A stretch of 64,000 nucleotides of DNA. Origin: Methylovirgula sp963708155 (lineage in GTDB: Bacteria; Pseudomonadota; Alphaproteobacteria; Rhizobiales; Beijerinckiaceae). The notes beneath the pieces are model-generated. The model was given only the letters and a program-made list of their open reading frames with translations. It searched no databases and was not told the origin of the DNA. Made by a program: the position numbers and the translations under genes. Below, in pieces: positions 36,424 to 43,311 of this stretch (the stretch's first letter is position 1; every line of letters starts with the position of its first letter). The DNA is taken from assembly GCA_963708155.1 (NCBI GenBank), contig OY970183.1, positions 682,001-746,000 on the forward strand, read 5' to 3'.

Positions 36424-38552
36424 GGCGCGAGAACCCCAAATTTCTTCAGCGCTTGAATTCCGAATTCGTAGCGTTCTTGCCAGCTTTTGTCCCTCAAATA
36501 TTCACGTGGCGAGATCGATTGTCCATCCCGCGCATAGTCAAGGTCTGGGGACTGATACCAATTTGATATTTCCTGATGCTTCATTTCGGGAATCTCAACC
36601 AGATTCTCGCGGCTGTTTAGTAAATCCTCGGAAAATCCAGCAGTTAAGCCGGGATTCAATTCAACGATATGATGAATCTCGTACTCAAGAGTTGGCCTAG
36701 CGACGGCATCCTGCAGCGCTTGGAGTGTCTTCGGCGGATCGAGATTGGCTTTGAGTTGGTAATAATAGTTGGTCGCGCTGTCATTCAACCATGCGATTGT
36801 GACCAACCCCCCGATTAAATTCCGCACCCAAAGCGTGGCGCCGGCTTCCAGAGCTTCCTCGAGCGCTTGACCTAACTGCTTGACGATATTGTAACGTTCG
36901 CTCGGCGGCGGCGCGTCTTCGGGAAGCTCGGGTAAATTCTGATATTTATCACTATTGTCCCCAATCCCTCGCCTGGGTTCAGATGGCTCTTTGCTCGAAT
37001 GATCGGCGGGAGGCTGCCGCTTCGGATAACGACGCCTAGCCGCGACCGGAATTATAGCGGCGGAGCCATCATCTTTCGGGGCGAATTGGCCGCCTTGACT
37101 GTCAGGTGCGCCTTGTGCCCAACGCGGATGCTGATCCTCAACCCAGCCGACGGCTTTGTCTAATGTCTGACCTGAAGGACAAGCTCCCTTCGAAGCCGCC
37201 TGCGCGCCTTCCCCGAGCCCCACATAGCCCCCGCCCGTCAGCACCATCGGCGTGTTGGCGGCGGCGTCCGGATAAGGATCGCGGCCGAGCGCGGCGCGCG
37301 CCTCGTTGATCGTGATGATGCCCTTCGATGTGTAGCTCGAAAGGATCGCCTCCTGCGCTTGCGGATCGATCGAGGGCTCGGCGCTCCAGGCAAATTCCAG
37401 ATCCGGCGCATCGAATTCCTGCGCGATGATCTGATCGATCAGATCCTTCACCCAGGCGAGGATGGGCGCCAGGCCCTCCTCCTCCGCGATTTCCTTCTGC
37501 GTCTCCGCCGTGGCGCGGTTCATCTGCTGTGTCAGCGCCTGCGGCGAGATCGAAAAGGCGAAGCAGACGATGCGCGCCAGCCATTCGTCGAACGGGCCTT
37601 TGAGGTCCGGCTCTTTTGTCTGAATAAATGTTTTGGCGACGCCGCCGGGGACGAACTTCGCCCGCCGCCGCCGGCCCAGATCGCCGTCGAAATAGGCGTC
37701 CCAATATTTCTGATAAGAAGCGATCTGGTCCGGCGTCCAATTCTCCGGCACGCCGATGAGGCTGTCGGGGATGTTTCCTTGGGTGAAATAGTCGAGCAGA
37801 TACATCTGCCGGCGTAGCGCGATGTTGACGCTTGTGACGATCTGCTCGACCGGGCCGAAGCCATAGGCGCGATTGACGCGAATGTTACGCGGCCGATGGA
37901 TGATATCGCGCAGCGAATAATCGACGGCGGGATAGCCCTTTAGCACTTGCTGATAGGCGACGGGATAGATTGTCGCGCCATTCTCGGCATAGGGCTGCGG
38001 CGTGCGGCCCCAATCGTCGATCACCGGCTTGATCGTCGCGCCGTCGAGCGGCAACAGCGCCGTCAACCGCCCGGCGCGGTCGCGCTGCAGATAGAGCGTC
38101 GGGGCGTCGATGACGAAGAGTTCTTCCAACAGCAGCCGCAGCCAATCACCGAACGTGTGCAGCCCATCTGGCCGGGTAAAGAATTGCCGCAGCGTTGCAA
38201 TGCGCGGATCGGCGCCTGGCTGTTTGCTGCGCGGACCGATCGACCAGACCAGGCGCGCGACCTGATCCTTACGCGTCTCGATGACGAGACGCAGGAGATC
38301 GTAACCTTCGGCAAGCCCGCGCAAGGTGTGGAACGAGACGGGCTCGTAGATGCGCGGCGTCGTCGCGAGGTTATAGCCGGAGGGATAATCCCACTGCCGG
38401 CCCGCGACCTGCGGCGGCGCCAGCGGCGTGATCGGCGCGAGCGGACCGAACCAGTCCGCTCCTTGGCCGGCCGCGCCGGGCTGCCCATAGCTGACGCTCA
38501 CTTCATAAGGACTGAGCGGCCAGCTCGGCTGGCCTTCACCGCGTTGAATCAT
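36420..38552 (-). CDS. Phage portal protein with C-terminal HNH-like toxin domain
   Basis: The 710-residue intact protein starts at ATG 38552 with AAGGA upstream. Residues 1 to about 440 are a portal (EGYDLLRLVIETRKDQVARL, LFVIDAPTLYLQRDRAGRLT, LLDYFTQGNIPDSLIGVPEN, SKGIITINEARAALGRDPYP). A linker HPRWAQGAPDSQGGQF (475-490) and a Pro/Arg-rich stretch follow. The C-terminus (about 590-710) has YEIHHIVE (624-631), NSRENLVEIPEMKH and YLRDKSWQERYEFG, the HH...N...H layout of HNH/ENDO VII-type toxin nucleases. The portal ring sits at the head vertex DNA passes through, so the domain could be carried in the virion. Nuclease activity is inferred. Confidence 0.85.
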   Translation of the reverse strand: MIQRGEGQPSWPLSPYEVSVSYGQPGAAGQGADWFGPLAPITPLAPPQVAGRQWDYPSGYNLATTPRIYEPVSFHTLRGLAEGYDLLRLVIETRKDQVARLVWSIGPRSKQPGADPRIATLRQFFTRPDGLHTFGDWLRLLLEELFVIDAPTLYLQRDRAGRLTALLPLDGATIKPVIDDWGRTPQPYAENGATIYPVAYQQVLKGYPAVDYSLRDIIHRPRNIRVNRAYGFGPVEQIVTSVNIALRRQMYLLDYFTQGNIPDSLIGVPENWTPDQIASYQKYWDAYFDGDLGRRRRAKFVPGGVAKTFIQTKEPDLKGPFDEWLARIVCFAFSISPQALTQQMNRATAETQKEIAEEEGLAPILAWVKDLIDQIIAQEFDAPDLEFAWSAEPSIDPQAQEAILSSYTSKGIITINEARAALGRDPYPDAAANTPMVLTGGGYVGLGEGAQAASKGACPSGQTLDKAVGWVEDQHPRWAQGAPDSQGGQFAPKDDGSAAIIPVAARRRYPKRQPPADHSSKEPSEPRRGIGDNSDKYQNLPELPEDAPPPSERYNIVKQLGQALEEALEAGATLWVRNLIGGLVTIAWLNDSATNYYYQLKANLDPPKTLQALQDAVARPTLEYEIHHIVELNPGLTAGFSEDLLNSRENLVEIPEMKHQEISNWYQSPDLDYARDGQSISPREYLRDKSWQERYEFGIQALKKFGVLAP

Positions 38553-38630
38553 GAATATTCCTTAAGGAGCGGAACCGCGTCAGCGGCGGCCAATTAAATC
38601 GTCATCACGACCAACCAAAGGAGCACGAGC

Positions 38631-38810
38631 ATGGCTTTGGCTTATTACGACGCCGACCTCGAAGCCGCGCCGCTCTACCGGCCCGACTCGAGCCTCAGCG
38701 AATACGAGAGCGCGCATTTGCGGACCTATCGAAAGTTTCTCACATTTGCCCGCATCGGCGCGTTCTGCGCGCCGGCGCTGCTGGCGTTCGCCCTGTATTG
38801 GACTACGTGA
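38631..38810 (+). CDS. aa3-type cytochrome oxidase subunit IV-like small membrane protein
   Basis: This 59-residue gene lies on the plus strand between terminase and portal genes, with GGAG 7 bases before ATG. The sequence has an acidic N-terminus, then YESAHLRTYRKFLTFARIGA and one membrane helix (CAPALLAFALYW). That HxxTYxxFL-helix layout is the small alphaproteobacterial aa3 oxidase subunit IV family. Host copies belong to cytochrome oxidase operons; here it is isolated in a phage and so is a moron gene or a small membrane protein recruited for another use. It ends 4 bases from the convergent terminase stop. Confidence 0.7.
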   Translation: MALAYYDADLEAAPLYRPDSSLSEYESAHLRTYRKFLTFARIGAFCAPALLAFALYWTT

Positions 38811-38813
38811 GAA

Positions 38814-40116
38814 TTACTTTCGCGCATCGCTCTCGCGGCGATAGAATTCGATGATGCCGGTCCCGTCGGTCAGCTCGAAAAGATAAGTCAGCGCCCAGAT
38901 CGCCGCGTCGGCGTGATCGGGACTGCCGGGGCCGCCATATCCCGCGGCCGTAAAGGCGCAGAGTTGATCTTCGAGTTTGGCAAACCGCCCGGCGTGATGC
39001 ACCTGACGCTGCGCATAACGCACCGAGATCGGCTCGGCGCGCACAGCCTTGCCGCGGCTCGCGGTGACGAGCCGCACCGGCACATTGGGATCCGCCGCCT
39101 GGATCGTCGCGCGGACCATCTCGCCACCGAAGTTCGAATTCAGCAACGATGCAATCGGCACGAAATTCGTGAAAGGCCGTGACCGCGCGTCGGCCCCAGA
39201 CGGCCGGCGCCTCGCGGCAGGAGCGGTCGGCGAGAATATAGCAATCTCCATCCGTGCCGCGCGCCGCGACGATGAGGCCAATCTCGTCGGCGCCGAGGTC
39301 GTCGCGTCCCGCCGCGCCCGAGGGATCGAGCGCGACGACAACGCTGGCCCGGGCCGGTTCGGGAATATCGGCGGGATTGCAACGCGCCGCCTCGATGATT
39401 TCATAGGTCCACAGCGCCGCCTCGACCTCGTCGAGATAGACGCCTTCATAAAAACGCTTACGCTGGCGCTCCGGCAGATTGGAGAGGCTTTCGAGAAATT
39501 CCGGCGCGAGATTTTCGGCGTTGTCGATGGGGTTGAGAAAAGTCCGCGCGTAATTCTTCGGGTCTTTTAATTTCTGCATCGAGACCGGATCGCGCTTCTC
39601 GCCAAAGAGCAGATTGGTCCAGTGCGATTTGGCGACCGGATTCAGATCGACATAGGCGCGCTGTTTCAGGCCTTCGATCTTCTGCGCCAGCCGCGTGAAG
39701 GCGACGAGCGCGGACGCATAGGGAATCTGCGAGGCCTCGTTGAGGAAGATGCTGACATATTCGAGACCGAGAATTTTCTCGACACATTCCTTGTCGTCGA
39801 GGCCGCCGATCCAGATGCGGGATTTGTTCGGCAGTTCGAAGAAGCCGTCCTGCCGCGCGTGCCGCAGCTTGAGTTTTGGAAAGCAGAGCCGGGCGACATT
39901 CGGCAGCGTATCCAGCGCGATCGACGCGCGGGCCGCGTTCGCATGAAAACGCAAGATAGCGTGGCGCGAGCCCGGCGCCTTCAACGCCCGGGCGAGGATT
40001 GCACGGGTGATGAGAAAGGTCTTGCCCGAACGCGTGCCCCCCGCGAGGCATGTATAGCGTTGCGGCCCTTCGAGGAGACGGCGCGCCGCCTCCTGACCCG
40101 GGCTGAATAACGGCAT
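38814..40116 (-). CDS. Terminase large subunit, frameshifted
   Basis: The ATP-driven packaging motor and nuclease. ATG 40116 has AAGGGA 6 bases upstream. Walker A is GGTRSGKTFLI near residue 27; the Walker B region is YVSIFLNEASQIPYASAL. The nuclease part has VVALDPSGAAGRDD and then, after one extra T near 39139 is removed, SNFGGEMVRATIQAADP and GPGSPDHADAAIWALTY with the catalytic Asp pair. Restored length is 433 residues. The uncorrected frame runs to a stop at 38803. Confidence 0.85.
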
Positions 40117-40200
40117 CGATTTCCCTTGGGGATTGCTAAAGGCCAAAGCAAAAGGCCACCGCGTCGCGATGGCCTCGAATGAAACGGCGTTGCAGCGGCC

Positions 40201-40272
40201 GCAGAGCGGGCGCTGCAATGCGCGTGTTATGCCTCACAAATTGTCGCGTGGTCAATGGATCGGCGAAGTGTG
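40201..40272. repeat. 72-base direct repeat, copy A
   Basis: Copy B is at 40462-40533, 261 bases away. Both carry GGGCGCTGCAATGCGCGTGT and CAAATTGTCGCG with a few substitutions. They lie in the gap between the small-terminase candidate and the large terminase. A packaging-site role is possible, but they could equally be a decayed insertion. Confidence 0.7.
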
Positions 40273-40316
40273 GTTTTGCGGGTTCGTACAAAGCTAAAGA
40301 CGGGTGAAGTCTCTCC

Positions 40317-40349
40317 GTCATGGCCGTGCTCGTCACGGCCATCCACGCC
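40317..40349. repeat. Dispersed palindromic repeat, copy 3
   Basis: GTCATGGCCGTGCTCGTCAC and its continuation GGCCATCCACG form a hairpin like the copies at 25350 and 31071, with changed loop bases. A further degenerate half (GTGGATGGCCGGATCATG) lies at 40393-40412 in opposite orientation. The 530-base gap 40117-40647 contains only these repeats and no gene I can support. Confidence 0.6.
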
Positions 40350-40461
40350 AAAAGCATTGTCAACAATGATGAAGATGCGGCAGCGTCAACACGTGGATGG
40401 CCGGATCATGTCCGACGATTGAGATGGTCGTGCCAAGGCGACAGAGAATCGCTTTCGACAC

Positions 40462-40533
40462 GCAGATCGGGCGCTGCAATGCGCGTGTTATCGCTCGCAA
40501 ATTGTCGCGCGGTCAACGGTCGGGCGGAGTGCG
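40462..40533. repeat. 72-base direct repeat, copy B
   Basis: This is the partner of 40201-40272 in the same orientation, with about ten differences by eye. Confidence 0.7.
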
Positions 40534-40569
40534 ACTTTTCCCATTCTTACGAGACCGACACGGCACAAT

Positions 40570-40641
40570 GTCATTGCGAGGCCTTAACGCCGAAGCGATT
40601 CAGATGCGCGTTCTGGATTGCTTCGCTGCGCTCGCAATGAC
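40570..40641. repeat. REP-like intergenic palindrome
   Basis: ATTGCGAGGCCTTAACGCCG at one end and TTCGCTGCGCTCGCAATGAC at the other form long imperfect inverted repeats around AAGCGATTCAG/CTGGATTGCTT. This is the common Bradyrhizobium-type element starting TCATTGCGAGG and ending CGCAATGACG. Confidence 0.65.
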
Positions 40642-40647
40642 GAAAAC

Positions 40648-41178
40648 TCAAAACACCGGCACGTTGCGCGAGTTGAGCAGTTCGGCGAGAAAGGCCAGCG
40701 CCTTGGCGCGCTTGCGATAGAATGTATGCGGCGCCCATTTTTTCTCGGCGCAAAGCCGGCGCACGGATTTGCGTCGCGCCGTGCGCAACGCCCAAAGACT
40801 CGTGACCAGCGCCATGCCGGAATCGACGGCGCGCAATTCGCGCAGCCAATCAAAGGCCGATTCCATCTCCGCGATCTCGGTTGAGCTCGGCCGCAGCATG
40901 GTGAAATTCTGCGCCGCCTCGCGCGAGCGCCGTTCGGCTTCTGAGAGTTCGGCCCGGGCCAGACGGTCGGCCCATTCGACGGCATGTTGCGGCCAATGTC
41001 CGCCCGGCTCACGCGGGCCGCGCGTGCGGGGAAGACGATCGAGAGTCATGAACGCCTTCACCAGCCGGCGGCCGACATGCTCCGGCTCCCAGCGGAGCGG
41101 AATGCCGAGGCTGTCTTCGTCATAGGGCTTTTCGAGCGCGTTGATCTTGAGATCGTCGATTTTTAGGTCGTCTTGCAT
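40648..41178 (-). CDS. DUF6362-like protein, small terminase candidate
   Basis: From ATG 41178 (MQDDLKIDDLKINALEKPYD) the product is 176 residues. It contains WEPEHVGRRLVKAFMTLDRL, EPGGHWPQHAVEWADRLARA and WALRTARRKSVRRLCAEKKW, then APHTFYRKRAKALAFLAELL, which looks like a helix-turn-helix. In related prophages this gene lies directly ahead of the large terminase, so a DNA-recognition role in packaging is likely. It begins 5 bases after the stop of the next gene upstream. Confidence 0.7.
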   Translation of the reverse strand: MQDDLKIDDLKINALEKPYDEDSLGIPLRWEPEHVGRRLVKAFMTLDRLPRTRGPREPGGHWPQHAVEWADRLARAELSEAERRSREAAQNFTMLRPSSTEIAEMESAFDWLRELRAVDSGMALVTSLWALRTARRKSVRRLCAEKKWAPHTFYRKRAKALAFLAELLNSRNVPVF

Positions 41179-41182
41179 CGCC

Positions 41183-41527
41183 TCACGCCTCATCATCGAG
41201 GATGTTGTCGAGGAGGTTCGGTTCGTCGGCGGCAACGAGGAGCAGCAGCCGGATCAGGGCCTCGCGTGTGAGACCGCGCTTGGCGGCGGCAGCGTCGTAG
41301 CGCGCCGCGGCTTCCGGCGTTAGGCGCAGGCTGGTCGCCGTCGCGTCGCGGAAGGCAAGCCCGAAGCGCTGCGCCTGGCGATGCACATTGTTGGGCGTCG
41401 AGGCGATCAGCGGATCATCGGCGATGCGCTTGGCGCCAAACCCCTGCCCTACGAGAAAGCCAAGCCGCGCGACGCGGGCGCTGGTCCAGGAGGTTTTTTC
41501 AGAATGCGGCGTTCTTTCAGACTGCAT
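41183..41527 (-). CDS. Small DNA-binding-like phage protein, first gene of the leftward operon
   Basis: This 114-residue protein has SARVARLGFLVGQGFGAKRI, which resembles the GcrA-type start (wTxerv..L..lw..G.sa..IA), and PLIASTPNNVHRQAQRFGL, so a helix-turn-helix is likely. The C-terminus is acidic (DEPNLLDNILDDEA). It is divergent from the repressor across the operator region and should be the first gene de-repressed on induction. Its Shine-Dalgarno lies within a perfect hairpin. Confidence 0.65.
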   Translation of the reverse strand: MQSERTPHSEKTSWTSARVARLGFLVGQGFGAKRIADDPLIASTPNNVHRQAQRFGLAFRDATATSLRLTPEAAARYDAAAAKRGLTREALIRLLLLVAADEPNLLDNILDDEA

Positions 41528-41530
41528 GAT

Positions 41531-41552
41531 TGTCTCCCTCTCAAGGGAGACA
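41531..41552 (-). promoter_or_regulatory. Hairpin covering the ribosome-binding site of the first leftward gene
   Basis: TGTCTCCCT and AGGGAGACA are perfect 9-base inverted arms around a 4-base loop. On the minus strand the right arm contains AGGGAG, 6 bases before the ATG at 41527. Folding of the leader would hide the Shine-Dalgarno and lower translation, adding control beyond the repressor. Confidence 0.6.
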
Positions 41553-41558
41553 TTTATC

Positions 41559-41595
41559 AGGTAATTATACCTTCATGTCAACGGTAAAATTACAT
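41559..41595. promoter_or_regulatory. Repressor operator pair in the divergent control region
   Basis: AGGTAATTATACCT (41559-41572) is an inverted repeat AGGTA-N4-TACCT. CGGTAAAATTACAT (41582-41595) is a weaker match with centres 23 bases apart. They lie between the divergent repressor and the leftward operon. The same motif recurs downstream of the repressor. Confidence 0.65.
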
Positions 41596-41630
41596 AGTGC
41601 GCTGGCAGAAAAATCGGTCAATCTACCGTT

Positions 41631-42290
41631 ATGGAACTCGAAGAAATTTTGGCTCGTGTCGAAAGCCGCTTGCAGGCGCTGGGGCTTTCCGCCCATGCCG
41701 CCTCGCTCGCGGCCAAGAAGCCGGACGCGATCCGCAATCTGAAGCGCGCGGTGAAGAACGGCGATCGCCGCGGCATCACGACGGAGACGCTCGCCGCCCT
41801 CGCCCCCGTGCTGAAGACAAGCGCCTCCTGGCTGCTCGAAGGCACCGGCGACCCCAATGCGGGCACCGAGGTGAAAGTCGTCGGGCGGATCGGCGCCGGT
41901 GCGGAAATCCTGCCGGAATACGAGCAAATTCCAGAGGATGGCCTCTTCGAGATCAGCGTGCCTTTCGCCACGCCGGCGGATACGATCGCATTCGAGGTCG
42001 AAGGCGACAGCATGTGGCCGCGCTATGATTCCGGGGATGTCGTCATCTGCTGGCGGCAGAGCGAAGATGCGGAAAATGTCGTCGGCCGCGAAGCGGCGGT
42101 GCGCACGCGCGATGGGCGGCGCTATCTCAAGCGCGTGCGGCGTGGCGCCGTCACCGGCACTTATGACCTCGAAAGCCATAATGCAGCGCCGATCCGCGGT
42201 GTCGAGATCGTCTGGGCGGCCGCCATTCAGGCCGTGGTCCGATCCGGCCAATGGCAACGGATCGCATCAAGCCCCCGCCGCGGGATGTAA
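41631..42290 (+). CDS. CI-like phage repressor with S24 peptidase domain
   Basis: The 219-residue protein has an N-terminal DNA-binding region (ESRLQALGLSAHAASLAAKK, LAALAPVLKTSASWLLEGTG) and a C-terminal S24 domain with catalytic Ser in VEGDSMWPRYDSGDVV and Lys in RDGRRYLKRV. The self-cleavage site is probably the Ala-Gly pair in GRIGAGAEI. Such proteins keep a prophage silent and cleave themselves upon DNA damage. Operators lie on both sides, implying autoregulation and control of both flanking transcription units. Confidence 0.9.
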   Translation: MELEEILARVESRLQALGLSAHAASLAAKKPDAIRNLKRAVKNGDRRGITTETLAALAPVLKTSASWLLEGTGDPNAGTEVKVVGRIGAGAEILPEYEQIPEDGLFEISVPFATPADTIAFEVEGDSMWPRYDSGDVVICWRQSEDAENVVGREAAVRTRDGRRYLKRVRRGAVTGTYDLESHNAAPIRGVEIVWAAAIQAVVRSGQWQRIASSPRRGM

Positions 42291-42322
42291 GGTAATATTA
42301 CCTTTATAAGGTATAATTACCT
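42290..42322. promoter_or_regulatory. Second repressor operator pair
   Basis: AGGTAATATTACCT (42290-42303, containing a perfect 12-base palindrome) overlaps the repressor stop codon, and AGGTATAATTACCT follows at 42309-42322. Both match AGGTA-N4-TACCT. They sit 32 bases before the next plus-strand ATG, so that gene should also be repressed in the lysogen. Confidence 0.7.
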
Positions 42323-42353
42323 ATTACAATGCGTCTTCTTACCGGAGGACGCC

Positions 42354-42668
42354 ATGCTCACCACCCACGATTCTGCCGAGGCTTTGCGCGCCCAAGCCCG
42401 GCGGACCGCCGCCTATCTGGTGAAGGCGCGCGCCCGCGAGTATGCCCGCCGCCCCATGCTGATGGAAATTCTCTCTCCAGGGCTCGCCGTTGCCGAGCCA
42501 GCGGCTCTCATCGCCGTCGCAGAGCACCTACTCGGCCGCGAGCGTCAAAACCCGCGCCGCTGGTTCGGCTTTGGTGGCGAAGTCTGCGCGCTGAACGCCA
42601 AAGCAGCTCTGCTACTCGGCCGTACGCTGCGGCGCGCCAGCGCCGCGGACAGAATGTCAGTGTGTTAA
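42354..42668 (+). CDS. Small repressor-controlled phage protein of unknown function
   Basis: GGAGGA lies 4 bases before the ATG, an excellent ribosome site. The 104-residue product (MLTTHDSAEALRAQARRTAA, MLMEILSPGLAVAEPAALIA, LGRERQNPRRWFGFGG) is helical and basic. The two operators just upstream make it a candidate early gene, for example an antirepressor or induction factor, but no family is recognised. Its last 12 bases overlap the end of the convergent irr gene. Confidence 0.65.
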   Translation: MLTTHDSAEALRAQARRTAAYLVKARAREYARRPMLMEILSPGLAVAEPAALIAVAEHLLGRERQNPRRWFGFGGEVCALNAKAALLLGRTLRRASAADRMSVC

Positions 42669-43145
42669 ATCTTCGTCGGTGGGAGCAACCTCGACCGCCG
42701 CCGGCCCATTCTTCGGCCGCAAACGGACGACGACGTCGACCTTGACGACCTCATACCCCTCCGGGGCCTCGAACTGGCCGGAAAAGTTGAGATTCTTGGC
42801 CGCAATATCCGTCACGCGGCCGGTGTCTTCATAATAATAATGGCAATGATCGGTCGTGTTCGTATCGAAAATCGTCTTGCCGCCCTCTACGGTAAAGCTG
42901 CGGACGAGACCCACTTCGGCGAAAAGATTGAGGACATTATAGACCGTCGCCAGCGAGGCGAACATGCGGGCTTCCTGAGCCTCGGCCGCCAGAACGTCCG
43001 CGGTGATGTGGCGATTGCCCTTGCCGAACAGAAGCTTGGCCAGCCCCAGGCGCTGGCGCGTGGCGCGCAGCCCGAATTTCTCCAGCAACGGGCGGATTTG
43101 GCCATTGCTGGGCGGCGCCATCTGTTCGCGTAACTGAAATGCCAT
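42657..43145 (-). CDS. irr: Iron response regulator Irr (Fur family)
   Basis: This 162-residue Fur-family regulator has GLRATRQRLGLAKLLFGKGN and HITADVLAAEAQEARMFASLATVYNVLNLF for DNA binding, and TNTTDHCHYYYEDTG, the Irr-type form of the Fur metal region. In rhizobia Irr senses haem status and represses or activates iron genes when iron is low. It lacks the Cys-based zinc site of true Fur or Zur. The 3' end overlaps a phage gene, so the prophage edge lies at or inside this end. Confidence 0.88.
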   Translation of the reverse strand: MAFQLREQMAPPSNGQIRPLLEKFGLRATRQRLGLAKLLFGKGNRHITADVLAAEAQEARMFASLATVYNVLNLFAEVGLVRSFTVEGGKTIFDTNTTDHCHYYYEDTGRVTDIAAKNLNFSGQFEAPEGYEVVKVDVVVRLRPKNGPAAVEVAPTDEDLTH

Positions 43146-43236
43146 CGCAGATCCGATCTCCTCAAGACTTCGACCCTAACAAAAATCGCGCCAAGCGCGC
43201 AAGCGGCAATTCCGCGTCGCACGATCACAAAATCAC

Positions 43237-43252
43237 ATAAAGACTTGCTTAT
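43237..43252. promoter_or_regulatory. Inverted repeat upstream of ahcY
   Basis: ATAA-N8-TTAT (ATAAAGACTTGCTTAT) lies about 60 bases before the ahcY start, in an AT-rich pocket. It could be an operator for a SahR/MetR-type regulator or part of the promoter (TTATATCC follows). Evidence is the symmetry and position only. Confidence 0.3.
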
Positions 43253-43311
43253 ATCCTTATTGCCTTGCCCGCGATGATCGGCTAGACCGGCGCGGAATTC
43301 AAGGAGTGTCC

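Larger units (their letters stand above)
9853..42668. mobile_element. Prophage / GTA-like element without visible integrase
   Basis: This block contains a phage repressor, terminase, portal, HK97-type protease, capsid, head-tail connectors, tail tube, tape measure, GTA-like tail-tip genes, tail fibre and a lysis cassette, almost all on the minus strand. It is bounded by glutathione peroxidase on the left and irr on the right. The tail genes resemble RcGTA genes 10-15, but a repressor with operators and lysis genes suggests a phage rather than a purely domesticated GTA. I see no integrase, recombinase, replication genes or clear att repeats. Boundaries are the outermost genes I can assign and could be off by some hundred bases. 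Confidence 0.85.

Noticed and set aside
40201..40641. Possible CRISPR array or IS end between terminase genes
   Set aside because: Only two long repeats and different palindromes, no regular spacers and no transposase; these are intergenic repeats.
43146..43311. SAH or SAM riboswitch in the ahcY leader
   Set aside because: The leader is short and I could not find the conserved core of a known SAH/SAM riboswitch; only a small inverted repeat is present.
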